A stretch of DNA of 64,000 nt, from positions 43,272,977-43,336,976 of the forward strand of contig CM035151.1 of the NCBI GenBank assembly GCA_020205615.1, read 5' to 3'. This document shows, in pieces, positions 48,868-59,033 of the stretch. Origin of the DNA: Panax quinquefolius (lineage: Eukaryota > Streptophyta > Magnoliopsida > Apiales > Araliaceae). Every line of letters starts with the position of its first letter. Within the stretch, counting starts at the first letter, position 1. Made by a program: the position numbers and the translations under genes. The notes under the pieces are model-generated. The model saw only the letters and a list, made by a program, of their open reading frames with translations. It searched no databases and had not been told where the DNA came from.

Positions 48868-51290
48868 CTACTTGCAGAGTTCATCGGAAGTCAGATAGTC
48901 TGCTGAATATGCTCGAGCAATTCTTGATCGTGGGGGATCCAGTTCGAAGTACCTTAATCTTACTATGAAGTTCTGGTAACATACTGTGGGCCTTCCTATC
49001 ATCCCGAGCCTTTGTATGAACTTCGCTAAGTTGTCTTTGCCGGTCTCGATGTCTTTATGTGATCTCTTCATTCTTATTCTTGAGCTTGGTCTCTGCAACG
49101 AAGTGGACATTCATGTTGGCTAATTTATGCTCACTTTGGCTTTTGTTGTCTTGGTTCTTCCTGGCCAAGAGACCAACACGCCGTGAGTTTCCCTCAAATC
49201 ATCTCTATTTTGGGCGATTCCTCTAGAGACCTTCATTTTGCACGAAAAGCGGATTCGCGTTCCTCTCTTTCCCGAACGATATGGCCTTGACATGTTGATC
49301 TCCCTTTTCATGGTCTCTTCATCGGACTTCGGCATTTATGTGTGTCTAGGGCGTAAGCGCTTAGAAGGCGCATTTACTGCACATATTGGCGGTATCGGTC
49401 GATTTTAGATATTTAAACAAGAAAGGAAATATTTAACCAAGAAAAGTGTCACTTACTTTTTGCCGAATAACTCATGCCTTCGTCGAGAAAATTCCGTTCA
49501 GTATGATCATTAAATCGATGATCGTCATTTTTCCCGACGAAGGCGTCGAAAAGTGGAAGGGAAAATTGGCGTTATCTAGAGGCCACAAATTCGGCATTCG
49601 AGTAGCCTCGTCGTGGAATTTTTGTGATGAAGGCCTTGGGGGAAGGCCTTGGTTGTTCGCGAATAGGAGAAGGATCCGTATATCGTTTTACGTGGAAGAT
49701 GATTGAAATTTGGAGCAGGATCGGGAGGCGAGGAATGTCACTGGTGTTGAACTTGGATGGTATCGGATGGTCGTTTCCTCTTAGAGATGGAGTCGCGGTG
49801 AGTTCGATTATTTCTTCTTCATTAGTAGTTCGAGTCTCCATTGGGATCATTGGGAGAGAACACTCGAAGAAAGGCACCCTCGAGTCTTGGCGATCGAAAA
49901 GGAGTAACTTGGGTCTTTAGCTTCTTGATTGAAGGGTGTCTGCGATCGCTGCGGGAAGATCAAGTAGGCTCCTTCAAATTGTTGTAGATTTTGGCATTGG
50001 TGGCGTTGGGTTAACGGTGGTGGCGTTAGGTCGGTATTTGGTGGTGTTCAGGTTAGTCGTATTTGGCGGTGTTTGGTCGATGATTGGTGGTGGTAAGTCG
50101 GCGGTTAAGCGGTGGAATTGGCGATAGGTGGGGGTATCGGATTGACATTTGATTGATTCAAAAAACCTTGAATCGATGGTATAAAAATCCGTTTGGGCTT
50201 TCGGCGACACTCTTTCTTGACGTGGTTTGAGTTGTATTTACGGTAAAATGGGCTCTTGGTTTGAGGGCTCGATGGTTCGAGATTCGACATTGATTTGAGG
50301 TGCTTGATGAGGAGGTGTCTCGGTAGGTGGTTGGAATTTAGAAGAAGCTTAGGTTGTGAAGGTTCGGACCAACCTTTGTAGACTTTTCGACTACATTATC
50401 TTGGACGGGATTTCTGCTTTGGGAGGATTCGGCGGTGACTTCTACGGACTTTCAACTAGAAATCCTCCAACTCCTTCACCTCCGAAGGCGATGGTTTGAT
50501 CGAAATTTTGCTGAGAAGATTAACAGTTCTACATCAAAATCCATACTACTGACAATTTTCAAAATATTGATAAAGTAAATCCATACTTACATTTGTGGTC
50601 GTATAACCACGCTTGTTTAGATAAGTCAGTGTTTCCACTCTTCCGCCCGGAAATTGTCGAATAGACCTATCATTTCAACCTCGCGTTCTTGAAATGTCTC
50701 CAAAATCGTGAAGTCTTCTCGCCGGTGGCCCAGTTCGATAAGGAAGAAATTTGAGGTCCTTGGCGTAAAACCATTTTTCATGCCACCCCTATTGCTCGAA
50801 GAGTGTTCACCACGTGACGTCTTTCAAATTTTTCTCATGTTCTCGATGCACAACTTCTTATGACTTTGAACCCTCTTTTGCGAGATTGACCGATTTTATA
50901 AGCGGTAAAAAAAGAAGTCGAAGCGGGTTCGATTAAAACTTCGTGACAAAATCTGATGAAGGCGAATATGAATATAAAATTTGGCGTTAATTAGGCGAAT
51001 CAATGGCAACAAAACCTAGAATGGTCACGAGAAGCGGGTGTAGAGGGAACTAACTCCTTTCTCGAGAATTGTCACTTGGGCGGTAGTCCACCCTTGAGCC
51101 TTTGATACATTTTTTCCTCGGACCTAGGAACTCTTACGGATGAGTGTCCAGAAATATGACCACCGATCTCGAATCTTCCATAATTCTTTTTTCGGCCAGT
51201 TGTGGAGTATTGGCATGGGAAAAAATTCTTTACTCTGAAGAATTGAGGAAGAAGCAAGTCGAGGTTTAGGAGGCATTTTCTTTTTATCTG
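48868..51290 (-). pseudogene. Tat antisense ORF region, broken
   Basis: Between the tandem repeats and the 3' LTR, coding-like sequence is on the minus strand. Pieces include MPPKPRLASSS (start near 51271), FIRFCHEV and GQSRKRGFK (near 50870-50960), a proline-rich part (49975-50290) and a charged, possibly coiled-coil part (48868-49335). Tat-lineage elements are known to carry an extra antisense ORF at this place. The fragments resemble the PF04195-type 'putative gypsy type transposon' proteins only loosely, and that match is from memory. Function unknown; frames are interrupted. Confidence 0.45.
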
Positions 51291-51821
51291 GAATGATGAT
51301 TGGGGTTGGACCTCGAAGTTTCTTTCTGGATTTGGGGTTAGTTGGAACTATAGTGAGGGGGTTGCTTTCGTATGGGAGAATTTTTTGGTGGTGTTTGGGG
51401 TTGTCATCGATCGTATTTTTGAGAGAGGCGGTGGGGAATCTATGGAAGGAAGAAAGGAGTTTGAGAGTCAGAAAATTCAAATTGGCGAGTAAAGCGCTGT
51501 CGTATTTGGTAAAAGTATATCTTTTATCTTGTGGTTACCACGATGAGTCGAGGCGGCACATTAAATTGGCGATCATGATTCACGAATTTGAAAGGGTTCG
51601 TCCGGATTGAGCTTTAGATATTTAATGATTGGGCCTCCCCTTAGATTTTTCGGTCTTGATCCGTCTTTTCAAAGTATCCTTGTTGTTCCCATCCTTCATG
51701 AGTTGGACCTTGGTAGAAAGTCGTACTTTGGGCCCATTTCAATCTGTTGGATCTCGTAATATAAATGGGGTAAACTTATAGTTTTCTATTAAATATCTAT
51801 TTAATAAAAAGCTAGAAGCGA

Positions 51822-52431
51822 TATTAGTCGTGATATTTCCACTATTGGTAGGACGGATTAGGCTATCCATTTAATTAACCTATTGGATCTTTGTTATTGA
51901 GTTTTATAGTCATTGGGCTTAATATTTATGTTACCTTTATCATATCCTCATAATGATGAAATTTGGGTCTAAGAATTGATCCATTAAAGCTTTTTATATC
52001 TAAGCCTTTGACTTGTAATGATGAAAAAAGAAGCGAGTTGACCAAAAGTCTGAGATCATTAATGTGGATGAGATTTTATCGGTGGCGTGGCAGTCTGATG
52101 GAAAAAAGGTGACAACTGCATGCATCCATTTGAGACCATAGAGGAGTGGGGGAGGCGTGTCGGATTAGGGTTGGTGGCACAAAAACCGGCGTGAGAGTAT
52201 AACCTAGTGAGGAGTCTTCTAACAAAGGTGCATATATATTTTATCTCTCTCTAGGCATCTTTAGACATTTTCATCCTCCATTGTTAACCCTTGTGGCCGT
52301 TTGTCTTTACTCTCATGGGAATTTATCACGACGGTCGACCATCAAGCTTTGTGTGTTGATCGTGTTTCTTTCTGCGAGGATCGGAACGTCTTACGTGATT
52401 GGGGACGTAGTAGAAGATCTTGGCGTTAACA
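51822..52431 (+). repeat. Tat 3' LTR
   Basis: Begins TATTAGTCGTGATATTTCC (eroded TG) and ends GATCTTGGCGTTAACA. It aligns with the 5' LTR along its length but lacks the Pack-MULE, which dates the MULE after the Tat insertion. Several substitutions separate the two. Confidence 0.88.
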
Positions 52432-52844
52432 GCAAGAATGTTAGAGAAACGAGGTATACAACAGCCATTCCATGAACTAAGCGCCATATTGCAGGATGTG
52501 GCCTAATAAGAACCCTGTAAGACAAAAAACCACTTCCAAAATCAAACATGCAGATAACGTCATCACTTTATTATAAAACTAGAAATATCACCAAATATAT
52601 ATATAAATTATGTAGAAATTGATTCAAACTATGTTCAAAGGAGCTTGCAGCAAGCAGTATGTAAGAAAAACTGCAATCATCGCACATGCGCCCCTATCAA
52701 ATACAATACACTGCAACTTTCAATCACTGAGATTATACCCTAGTGTAAATGAAAATGTGTACCGCTTCGCACACAGACCTTTTGACCGATGCAACAATAT
52801 CACCAACTGAACTATTTTCAGGATCAAGGGCTCCACTTGCCCAG
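52431..52844 (-). pseudogene. Phosphatidylserine synthase (PSS1-like) exons, captured
   Basis: Exon a (52844-52779, minus) starts at a TTCAG acceptor, reads WASGALDPENSSVGDIVASV then KR and ends at an AAAAG/GT donor. Exon b starts at 52514 after CTTACAG and reads [20 protein letters not shown] then LVSLTFLL. It is cut at 52436/52432 by the Tat element and its last bases continue at 39784-39775, where a TAG stands in place of the expected Gln codon. The motifs [13 protein letters not shown] and TFLLF belong to base-exchange-type plant PSS1, an ER membrane lipid synthase. The exon expected between them (GVWAM...) is missing. About 50 of about 425 residues are present. Confidence 0.82.
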
Positions 52845-53214
52845 CTGAATAGCATATGTCAATACAAACAGGCAAAAGTATAAATCAGGTTGATAACTTT
52901 GGCAAGCAGTGTATAATATGAACCACAAATATATGAACAATGATAGTAAGTCTGTGATGGAAAAATAAGCTCATATAACAAATATGCCTTTCTGGTAAAA
53001 CCATGTATCATATCCCATGCTATATAAGATCATCAACTTCATATCCCATGCTATATAATGTCTTGGATGGGCAAGACGGTTAAAACCCAATGCGCGCACA
53101 CTCAAATTCACTATTACAAAGAAAATGTGAAAGAACCCCTAATTAAACCATTTCCTACCTTTGAGTCCACAAGCCATAGCTATAAAAAGTTCAAATATAA
53201 ATAGAAGAGATGCA

Positions 53215-53446
53215 CCACTGATCATAGACATCCATGTCAGACTCTCAATCCCACCTTTCATCTTCATTATCTTCATCTGCCTAAAAGTTAAAATATTTTT
53301 ATGAAAAAGTCACTTGTCTAGTTAGGCATACTATAATCTGATACACATAATCTGTTATCATGTAGATATCCATCAAGATGAGAAGAGGAATGGCAAGAAC
53401 TAAACAAGATTCAGAAATAAACCTCTGGAAGCTCAGTATCAGATTC
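53215..53446 (-). pseudogene. HDA19-like histone deacetylase, C-terminal exon pieces
   Basis: Piece one (53446-53423, minus) reads ESDTELPE and ends at GAG/GTTTAT. Piece two starts after an intron ending TTTTAG at 53280 and reads ADEDNEDERWD, stop, ESDMDV before diverging near 53215. DTELPE|ADEDxED...RWDpDSDMDV is the acidic tail of plant class I RPD3-like deacetylases (HDA19/HD1), with the intron at the same place. Piece one is fused without a gap to the OPT exon at about 53447. The in-frame stop (TGA-type change in the RWDP context) shows it is not functional. Confidence 0.82.
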
Positions 53447-54006
53447 CATAGAAGAAGCCAACGTGTGTCAAAGTGGCTGCAATAGTAGCAAAACCAAAAC
53501 CATAAGTGAGTGCAAAAAACATGCTTAAATGTATCCGTCCTTGCTCTTCATACTTCATCATGTCTATCTGAAATTTGTCATTCACAATTGCTGATATGTT
53601 ATACTTCTGACCATGGTTTGTAAACAAGTGTGAGGAGAAAATTGGAAAGTTGTGAGCACCATACAAGTCCAGCCCCCAGTAGGCTATCGGCATTACAATG
53701 TAGATTATCAGGAAATACTCAAAAAAGACATTGACAATGGCAAAGAAAGGGCTTATGAGGGGGCTGAACAAGAAGGATGCCACAACAGACCAGTCTAGTG
53801 TTACGGCACCAAGTCCAAGGCCTCTCATCCCTGATCCAATTTGCTGGGTTGTGACTGATTTGGAGAATACCCAACAGATCCATGAGATGGTTGATAGTGT
53901 TGTGAAAAGATACCCTGGGACCACATACCAGTAAAAGCTGCAAATTAATGCAATGAGGAAGAATTTTGCCCTTGACATGCGTTGCTCGTCTTTTTCATGC
54001 AAAGCC
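53447..54006 (-). pseudogene. Oligopeptide transporter (OPT family) exon, intact frame
   Basis: One uninterrupted exon of 560 nt. It starts after GATGCAG at 54006 with (R)ALHEKDEQRMSRAKFFL and ends at LTHVGFFYG. Motifs in order: FLIALICSFYWYVVPGYLF, ISWICWVF, TTQQIGSGMRGLGLG, SPLISPFFAIVN, PIAYWGLDLYG, NFPIFSS, QKYNISAIVNDKF, GFGFATIAATLTHV. This is the central membrane domain of plant OPT proton-coupled peptide/metal-chelate transporters (about 740 residues; about 186 here, with several hydrophobic segments). It has no stop, in contrast to its neighbours. Downstream it is joined directly to an HDAC exon instead of its own next exon, so it is a captured piece and not a gene. Confidence 0.9.
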
Positions 54007-54156
54007 CTGCATCATTTAAATCAAGTATTTTCTCAGTTTCAGTCGATAATTAACATGTAATACAGTCCAAGTTTATTAGTAGCAACTGTATCTGCTCTCA
54101 TATATTGGCTGATATATATATACTGGTAATGATCATTAAGAAAAAGCATAACATCT

Positions 54157-54282
54157 TTGGCGAGAGTTTTTATTTTCCATGATACTTGGAGCTACATGAA
54201 GAGTATAGTCTGGACCAAAGTACTCATAATACTCGTGTTGTGGCATCTTATCTTCAAGTTCTGTCCCAAGTGTTACTCCAGT
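54157..54282 (-). pseudogene. HDA19-like histone deacetylase, catalytic-domain exon
   Basis: A 126-nt open exon. After the acceptor TTTTGAGCAG it reads TGVTLGTELEDKMPQHEYYE, YFGPDYTLHV, APSIMENKNSRQ. YEYFGPDYTLHVAPSxMENKNSRQ is nearly diagnostic of plant class I deacetylases (end of the catalytic domain). The exon should continue with LLEEIRNDLL, but sequence diverges exactly after the Gln codon (54157). About 150 bp of intron-like DNA then leads to the OPT exon. Together with 53446-53215 this shows an HDAC segment into which an OPT segment was placed. Confidence 0.88.
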
Positions 54283-55142
54283 CTGCTCAAAAGATAAATG
54301 TATAATAATTAATATAAGGCAAACTTCAATCAGCCTCAAGGTAACCAGGAAATTGCACTTTGGGGTTTGAGCACAGATGCAAATACCCATTGCTGTACAA
54401 AATCACCAAATAACCAGTAACCACCTTTATGTGTTAAAGTGCTACTTGTTACACGGGGTTAAATGAATATGCAGAAAGTCTATAATGCACCCAACATTAT
54501 TTCATCATTTCCTCTCTATAAAAACAACTACAAGGAAAAGAAAAATGAAAAATTAAATAAAAATGCTTGAGCATGAAGGTGAATATTTGAATTTTGTTTT
54601 GGAAAACCTCCAACTACCTATAATTAGTACTCTCCATCCTGCAAATAATGTTAGAAAGAAGGTTCTCCTCTTATATTTGGAACAATTTTCTTCTGAAAAT
54701 CATGAGGAATGTTAAACCAACAGTGGATATTCCAGAATGAGGTACGACCCATACAAATGACAATTTCAACATTCATTTTTTGGACAAGAGCAATGACAAT
54801 TTCAATATTATCTCTTCCATCATATCTCTCACCTCAAAGCAGATAAAAAGCCATTACACCCACTCTGGAGAATCTTCTCTGTTAGTGTATCTTTTTTTAA
54901 TGAATCAGAAAGAAAGCAGGAAATATATTTTTAAAATATAAAAATATTTTGAGAATCTTAGCAGTTACCAATAGTTAACCAAATGCACATTAAACTTCCA
55001 TTGGAGGTTAGCCCTTTTTACCTTGCAGGGCAGCAGAAGACAGACAATTGTGAAATTCTATATCAATTTGTTTTCGTTCATTGCAGGCAAGCAGTTAGGC
55101 ATACCGGTGAGCATTACATAAGCAGTCAATTTTGGTCATGGT
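54283..55142 (-). other. CACTA internal DNA upstream of the HDAC exon
   Basis: AT-rich, intron-like on the minus strand, with no further exon that I can recognise. It may include HDAC intron sequence just upstream of 54282. Confidence 0.4.
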
Positions 55143-57000
55143 TGTGACGCCCCCAAAATTAGATATACATCACTCATTCTGAGTCGCCAAATACGTAGTA
55201 CAAAATTCAAATACAATTTCATTTATACAATCTGTTGAGCTCTCAGATATAGAATACGACCACGAGTTAAGCGTGAGTTTTAATACAAATGTATGTAACT
55301 CTCGTGGTGATTAAACCACAACCTTACAATGGTATTTTTTACATAAAAGTATAGTCAAAACCTTTTAGAAATTAAAATCTTTGGGAAGTCTTCAAGAAAC
55401 CTTCGTACGTGGGGGGTAATGCGTACAGGTTATAATAGATATCATAGTACCACGAATAATCCTTGGTTGACCTAATAGACCCCTGAAAAGAAAATGAGAA
55501 GATTACTATCATCTTCTTTCCGATGGTGAGTCTTCTCTCGACATATAACTATCTCCACTTTGTCTCCAAGTGAATATTATATTTCAAATAAACTCCAAGA
55601 TCATATAGGTAGAAAGTAGTAGAGATATACTCAAAGAGTGGATGCGCACAACCCATCTTATGATAACACGAGAGGTTGTATGTCATTAGACATCTTGTAT
55701 GATAGTGGCAAAGCACCCTTCCAAAGTTGGGTTCGCCTCACCTTATTTGATTCACCAAATATAACTACTAAATGATGTATAGAATACAACACACTTTTCT
55801 ATCTTGTTTAGGAGAACCTCCACGACTAGAGACCACCGTTCTATTCCCATATTATCCCCGCTCGACTTAAGAACACTCTTTTACTGCAACACTCTTATTA
55901 CACGAAAGGAATTGTGAAGCGAGAAAGGGTGAGAACAACTGGCCCAAAGAAAAAGAATATCATGACTAAAGATAATTAAATTATCAATAGCTTTCATCAA
56001 TAATAAATGAGAGATTTAAAACATATGGTAGATGATAAAACTTTTCAACCATAGTTAAGTGAATGAGCGAATCCATTAGAAGAGTCGAATAGACCATAAG
56101 GTCTATTATCTTCTTCTATGTTAAAAGTCAACCAATAATGTTTTATCCATGTAAAATAAATCAACAATTCACATCACAATCATATGAATAACTCATAATC
56201 ATAATTGTGGTTCTAAATTCTCTTCATAACCTGGGACGAAGATAATTTTTATCACCTATCTTCACCTGAAACATCAAAAATCATGGTTATACCAAATCAA
56301 AATTCCTGCTCATAAACATACTAATAAATTCATCTTTACACTACGGCCAAAGATATTCATTAACAATTCATATTTGCACTACATGCCAAAGACATACAAC
56401 TGTATTTTAGAAAGAGTCAAGTAGAGCATGATATCTACTATTTTCTATTTAATTAAAAGTGTATAATAAATATTTTATCACGAGACTCAAATTTTAATAA
56501 ATAATCCACATCATCGAATCACCCCGCACTACGGACCGAAGATATTCGTTAATATCACATCCATGAATTTATATTTCATCATTTGAGACTCATTTCGATA
56601 ATCAATCCATATCCTTTGAATTATTCATGCACTCACAACTAAGGATATTCGTTAATATCACGACCACGAATTATCCATGCACTACTTAAAGATAATCGTG
56701 TTTTCATCAACTGATCATGATCATGCCATAAAACAATTCATCTTTGCACCCTTGGTCAAGAGAATTCATAGCCATAATCATACCAAAAAGCGTCCATCAA
56801 CGCACTACGGGCCAACGATGAGGACTTTTTCCACATCATTTGTAACATTACGGTACCATGATTATACCGAATAATCCTCAGTCATAATCATACCAAGTCC
56901 ATCTATACACTACTGACCAAAGATGACTTTCAACCTGATATAAGCATGAGGATGATGACAATGATATAAGAATCAATCAAATGAGATAAATGATAAATAT
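55143..57000 (-). repeat. Diverged family A-like LTR inside the CACTA element
   Basis: Starts TGTGACGCCCCCAAAATTAGA and shares with the 23902 LTR the ACATCACTCATTCTGAGTCGCC opening and the long block at about 56500-56960 (CACATCATTTGTAACATTAC, ACCAAGTCCATC, GACTTTCAAC, ATGAGGATGATGACAATGAT). Beyond about 57000 similarity fades, and the right end and target duplication could not be set. A separate subfamily or a truncated LTR is likely. Confidence 0.65.
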
Positions 57001-57879
57001 TAAACATTTATAATACAATTTATCCAAGATTCAATAATAACCAAATGTTATCAATCACTTAATAATCTCATAATCTAATATCATTAATATTATAACAATA
57101 TTTTAATCATTTCTTAAACTTATAAACAATTTATTTCAATTGTTTACAGTTTATCAAATAATGCATTTAATCATTCAAAAATGTCATACTCATAAGATTT
57201 CATCATCAATGATCAAATCCCTCATCAAAAATCTGCATATACCCTATATAGGATTTTCAAGCTATAAAATCCTATTTTCTAATTTTATTACTTCACATAA
57301 TATATTTAATTCATTTACTCATAACTAGTTCATTTTCATGAAAAATACCAAATCAGTCCCAAAAATATTTATTTTCTGGGATTTAGCATAATATAGTCCC
57401 ATCTTGAACATATTTTTCTCAGAATTTTTAAAATTCATTTATTATTTTTCATATGGCTAAAACTGCCGAATATTTAGACATTTATCATAAATTGTACTTT
57501 TTGTCCAAAAATTCTGAAATTTACAGGGTATACTCCTGTTATATACATGTACTCCCAATAAAAATTTCACTAATTTTGGAGTTAACCACAAGGAGTTATA
57601 AGAGTTTACTTTTAAAATAGTCTTTTCCCATAAAATTCATAACTCTTAATCTATACATCCAAAAATCGCCATTTTTAGACACAATCTAGAAAACTCATCA
57701 AATTATCATTTTAAATTTTCCAAAATTTTTGAGGGTTCGAGAAAAAATTACGAATCGCTTCTGGCGAAACCCCTTTTTAATGAAAAAATTATTTGTATGA
57801 ATACGAATGATCATTTACCATGCATGCGGTAATCTACATAGACATGTTATTTCAATAATAAACATGCATGCCTTTTTTT
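57001..57879. other. CACTA internal or LTR-derived AT-rich DNA
   Basis: No gene seen. It is either the unrecognised remainder of the LTR at 55143 or original CACTA interior. It ends near CATGCATGCC (57865-57872) before the subterminal repeats. Confidence 0.4.
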
Positions 57880-58085
57880 GCTCCGTGTTTTTGTAAATAG
57901 ATAACATTTTAAAAAAAAAAACTGTTATCTAGTTTAAAACCAAAATATGCCCTTTTAAATAGATAACGTTTTTTTCATATATATCTACAATGTTTTGTTA
58001 AAAAACGTTGTAAAAAAAATATCACAACGTTTTTTATAAAAACGTTGTGGTTTAAGTGTTGTCTATTTGGTATTTTGTAGTAGTG
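57880..58085 (-). repeat. CACTA right subterminal and terminal repeats
   Basis: Contains AAATAGATAAC in several copies, AAAACGTTGT and ACAACGTTTTTTATAAAAAC, then TTGTCTATTTGGTATTTTGTAGTAGTG, which mirrors the left end (CACTACTACAAAACAGTAAATAGACAAC). Confidence 0.82.
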
Positions 58086-58088
58086 ATT

Positions 58089-59033
58089 ATTAATTTATGA
58101 TTTTGATGGAACCATATATTTATACAAGGGTCTTTTAAAAAAATATTATTCTATTATTTTATCGAAATTATTAATTTATTCCATTAGTCAAAATCGTAAT
58201 TGGGAAAAAAAAAATATTATTTTTTAAAAATTATTAATTTATCGAATATTAATTTATGAAGTTTCTACTGTAATTATTGTTATTTGAATTTGTGGTAAAC
58301 ATATGGAGTAAAAGTTTTACTTTTACTCCCTCCCTTTCTTTTTATTGTCTTTTTAGGGAGAGAAGATTTGTTACTTTATTATCCACCTTTATAAATTCAA
58401 GAAAGAACTAATGACATAATATTTCATACTTTCCTTATCATTAAATATTTATTTATTTATATGTTTAATAAAATTAAAATAAATAATATTGAGATTTTAT
58501 ACTTAATTTAATCCATCAAACATCATATTAATTATAAATTTTAATTTATGTACTTCCTCCTAAATTGTCAATTAAAAAAGAATGGCTTAATTGTATTTTA
58601 AGTATTGCTTTACTAGTAGGAACATAAATTAATAAATTTAATAATTGTTTTTTGGCCAAATTAGAAAAAAATCTCAATAATTTTTAAAATATTATCAAAG
58701 AGACAAGAAAAAATAAGAAAAAGTCATTATGTTAAAATAGTTCAAAAGATGAAAATGAAATAATACAAAAAATGAAAAATCTCTGAAAAATCCAAAGAAA
58801 TGGAGGGTATAATTGGTAAAAAAAAGAATTTTTTATTACTTTTACAAATAAAAATTAAAATTTTTACAAAATCTCTCATATAAATTGAGATATAAATTGA
58901 GACTTGTTTAATAAGAATATTATTAAATTATTAATTTTACTCGTCAAAATATGAATTCAAAAAAAAAATATCATCATAAAACCCTCCTGGTTCCTTACTT
59001 CCCAAAAACCCACCTTCCCAAATCCGCCCAAAG
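58089..59033. other. Host intergenic DNA and TIC20-II upstream region
   Basis: Very AT-rich, no ORF. TACTCCCTCCCTTTC at 58324 resembles the edge of common plant MITEs, but no matching inverted end was found. The last 50 bp become C-rich (ACCCTCCTGGTTCC, CCCAAAAACCCACC), fitting a 5' UTR; no clear TATA box was assigned. Confidence 0.5.

Larger units (their letters stand above)
39785..52431 (+). mobile_element. Tat-lineage Ty3/gypsy retrotransposon
   Basis: Plus-strand element with 5' LTR 39785-41967, primer site, gag, pol, antisense ORF region and 3' LTR 51822-52431. The target duplication GCAAG (39780-39784 and 52432-52436) is exact. LTRs run TGTTGGGTC to GGCGTTAACA and are about 610 bp once the Pack-MULE in the 5' LTR is removed. 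Integrase motifs (GYYWPT, TKWVEA, FGIPKAVIS, HPQSNG), two successive RNase H domains, 3' tandem repeats and an antisense ORF all fit the Tat lineage. Coding frames are heavily broken. It is inserted in a captured PSS1 exon inside the CACTA element. Confidence 0.88.
38025..58085 (-). mobile_element. Pack-CACTA: 20 kb CACTA transposon with host exon cargo
   Basis: The left end is CACTACTACAAAA (38025-38037) and the right end is its exact reverse complement TTTTGTAGTAGTG (58073-58085). Both are followed inward by AAATAGACAACxC and multiple ACAACG/AACGTTGT subterminal repeats. The flanking ATT (38022-38024 and 58086-58088) is the 3-bp duplication typical of the CACTA (En/Spm) superfamily. No TNP2/TPase or TnpA-like ORF is visible, so it is non-autonomous. 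The interior carries exon pieces of HDAC, OPT, PSS1, GBF and RLT-like genes, all on the minus strand. It has been invaded by a Tat gypsy element and an LTR remnant. Without the Tat insertion it is about 7.4 kb. Confidence 0.88.

Noticed and set aside
49572..49920. Overlapping open frames on both strands
   Set aside because: Long frames in both directions reflect low stop-codon density of this stretch; only the minus strand fits the known Tat antisense ORF, and even that is broken.
53439..54002. A functional OPT transporter gene
   Set aside because: Only one central exon is present, joined to histone deacetylase exons on both sides.
52431..54282. Helitron as the carrier of the captured exons
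   Set aside because: Multi-gene same-strand capture is typical of Helitrons, but no TC...CTRR ends with a 3' hairpin were found nearby, while CACTA ends and a 3-bp TSD enclose the region.
58324..58340. Stowaway/Tourist-type MITE from the CTCCCTCC edge
   Set aside because: No matching inverted end or target duplication was found within 500 bp.
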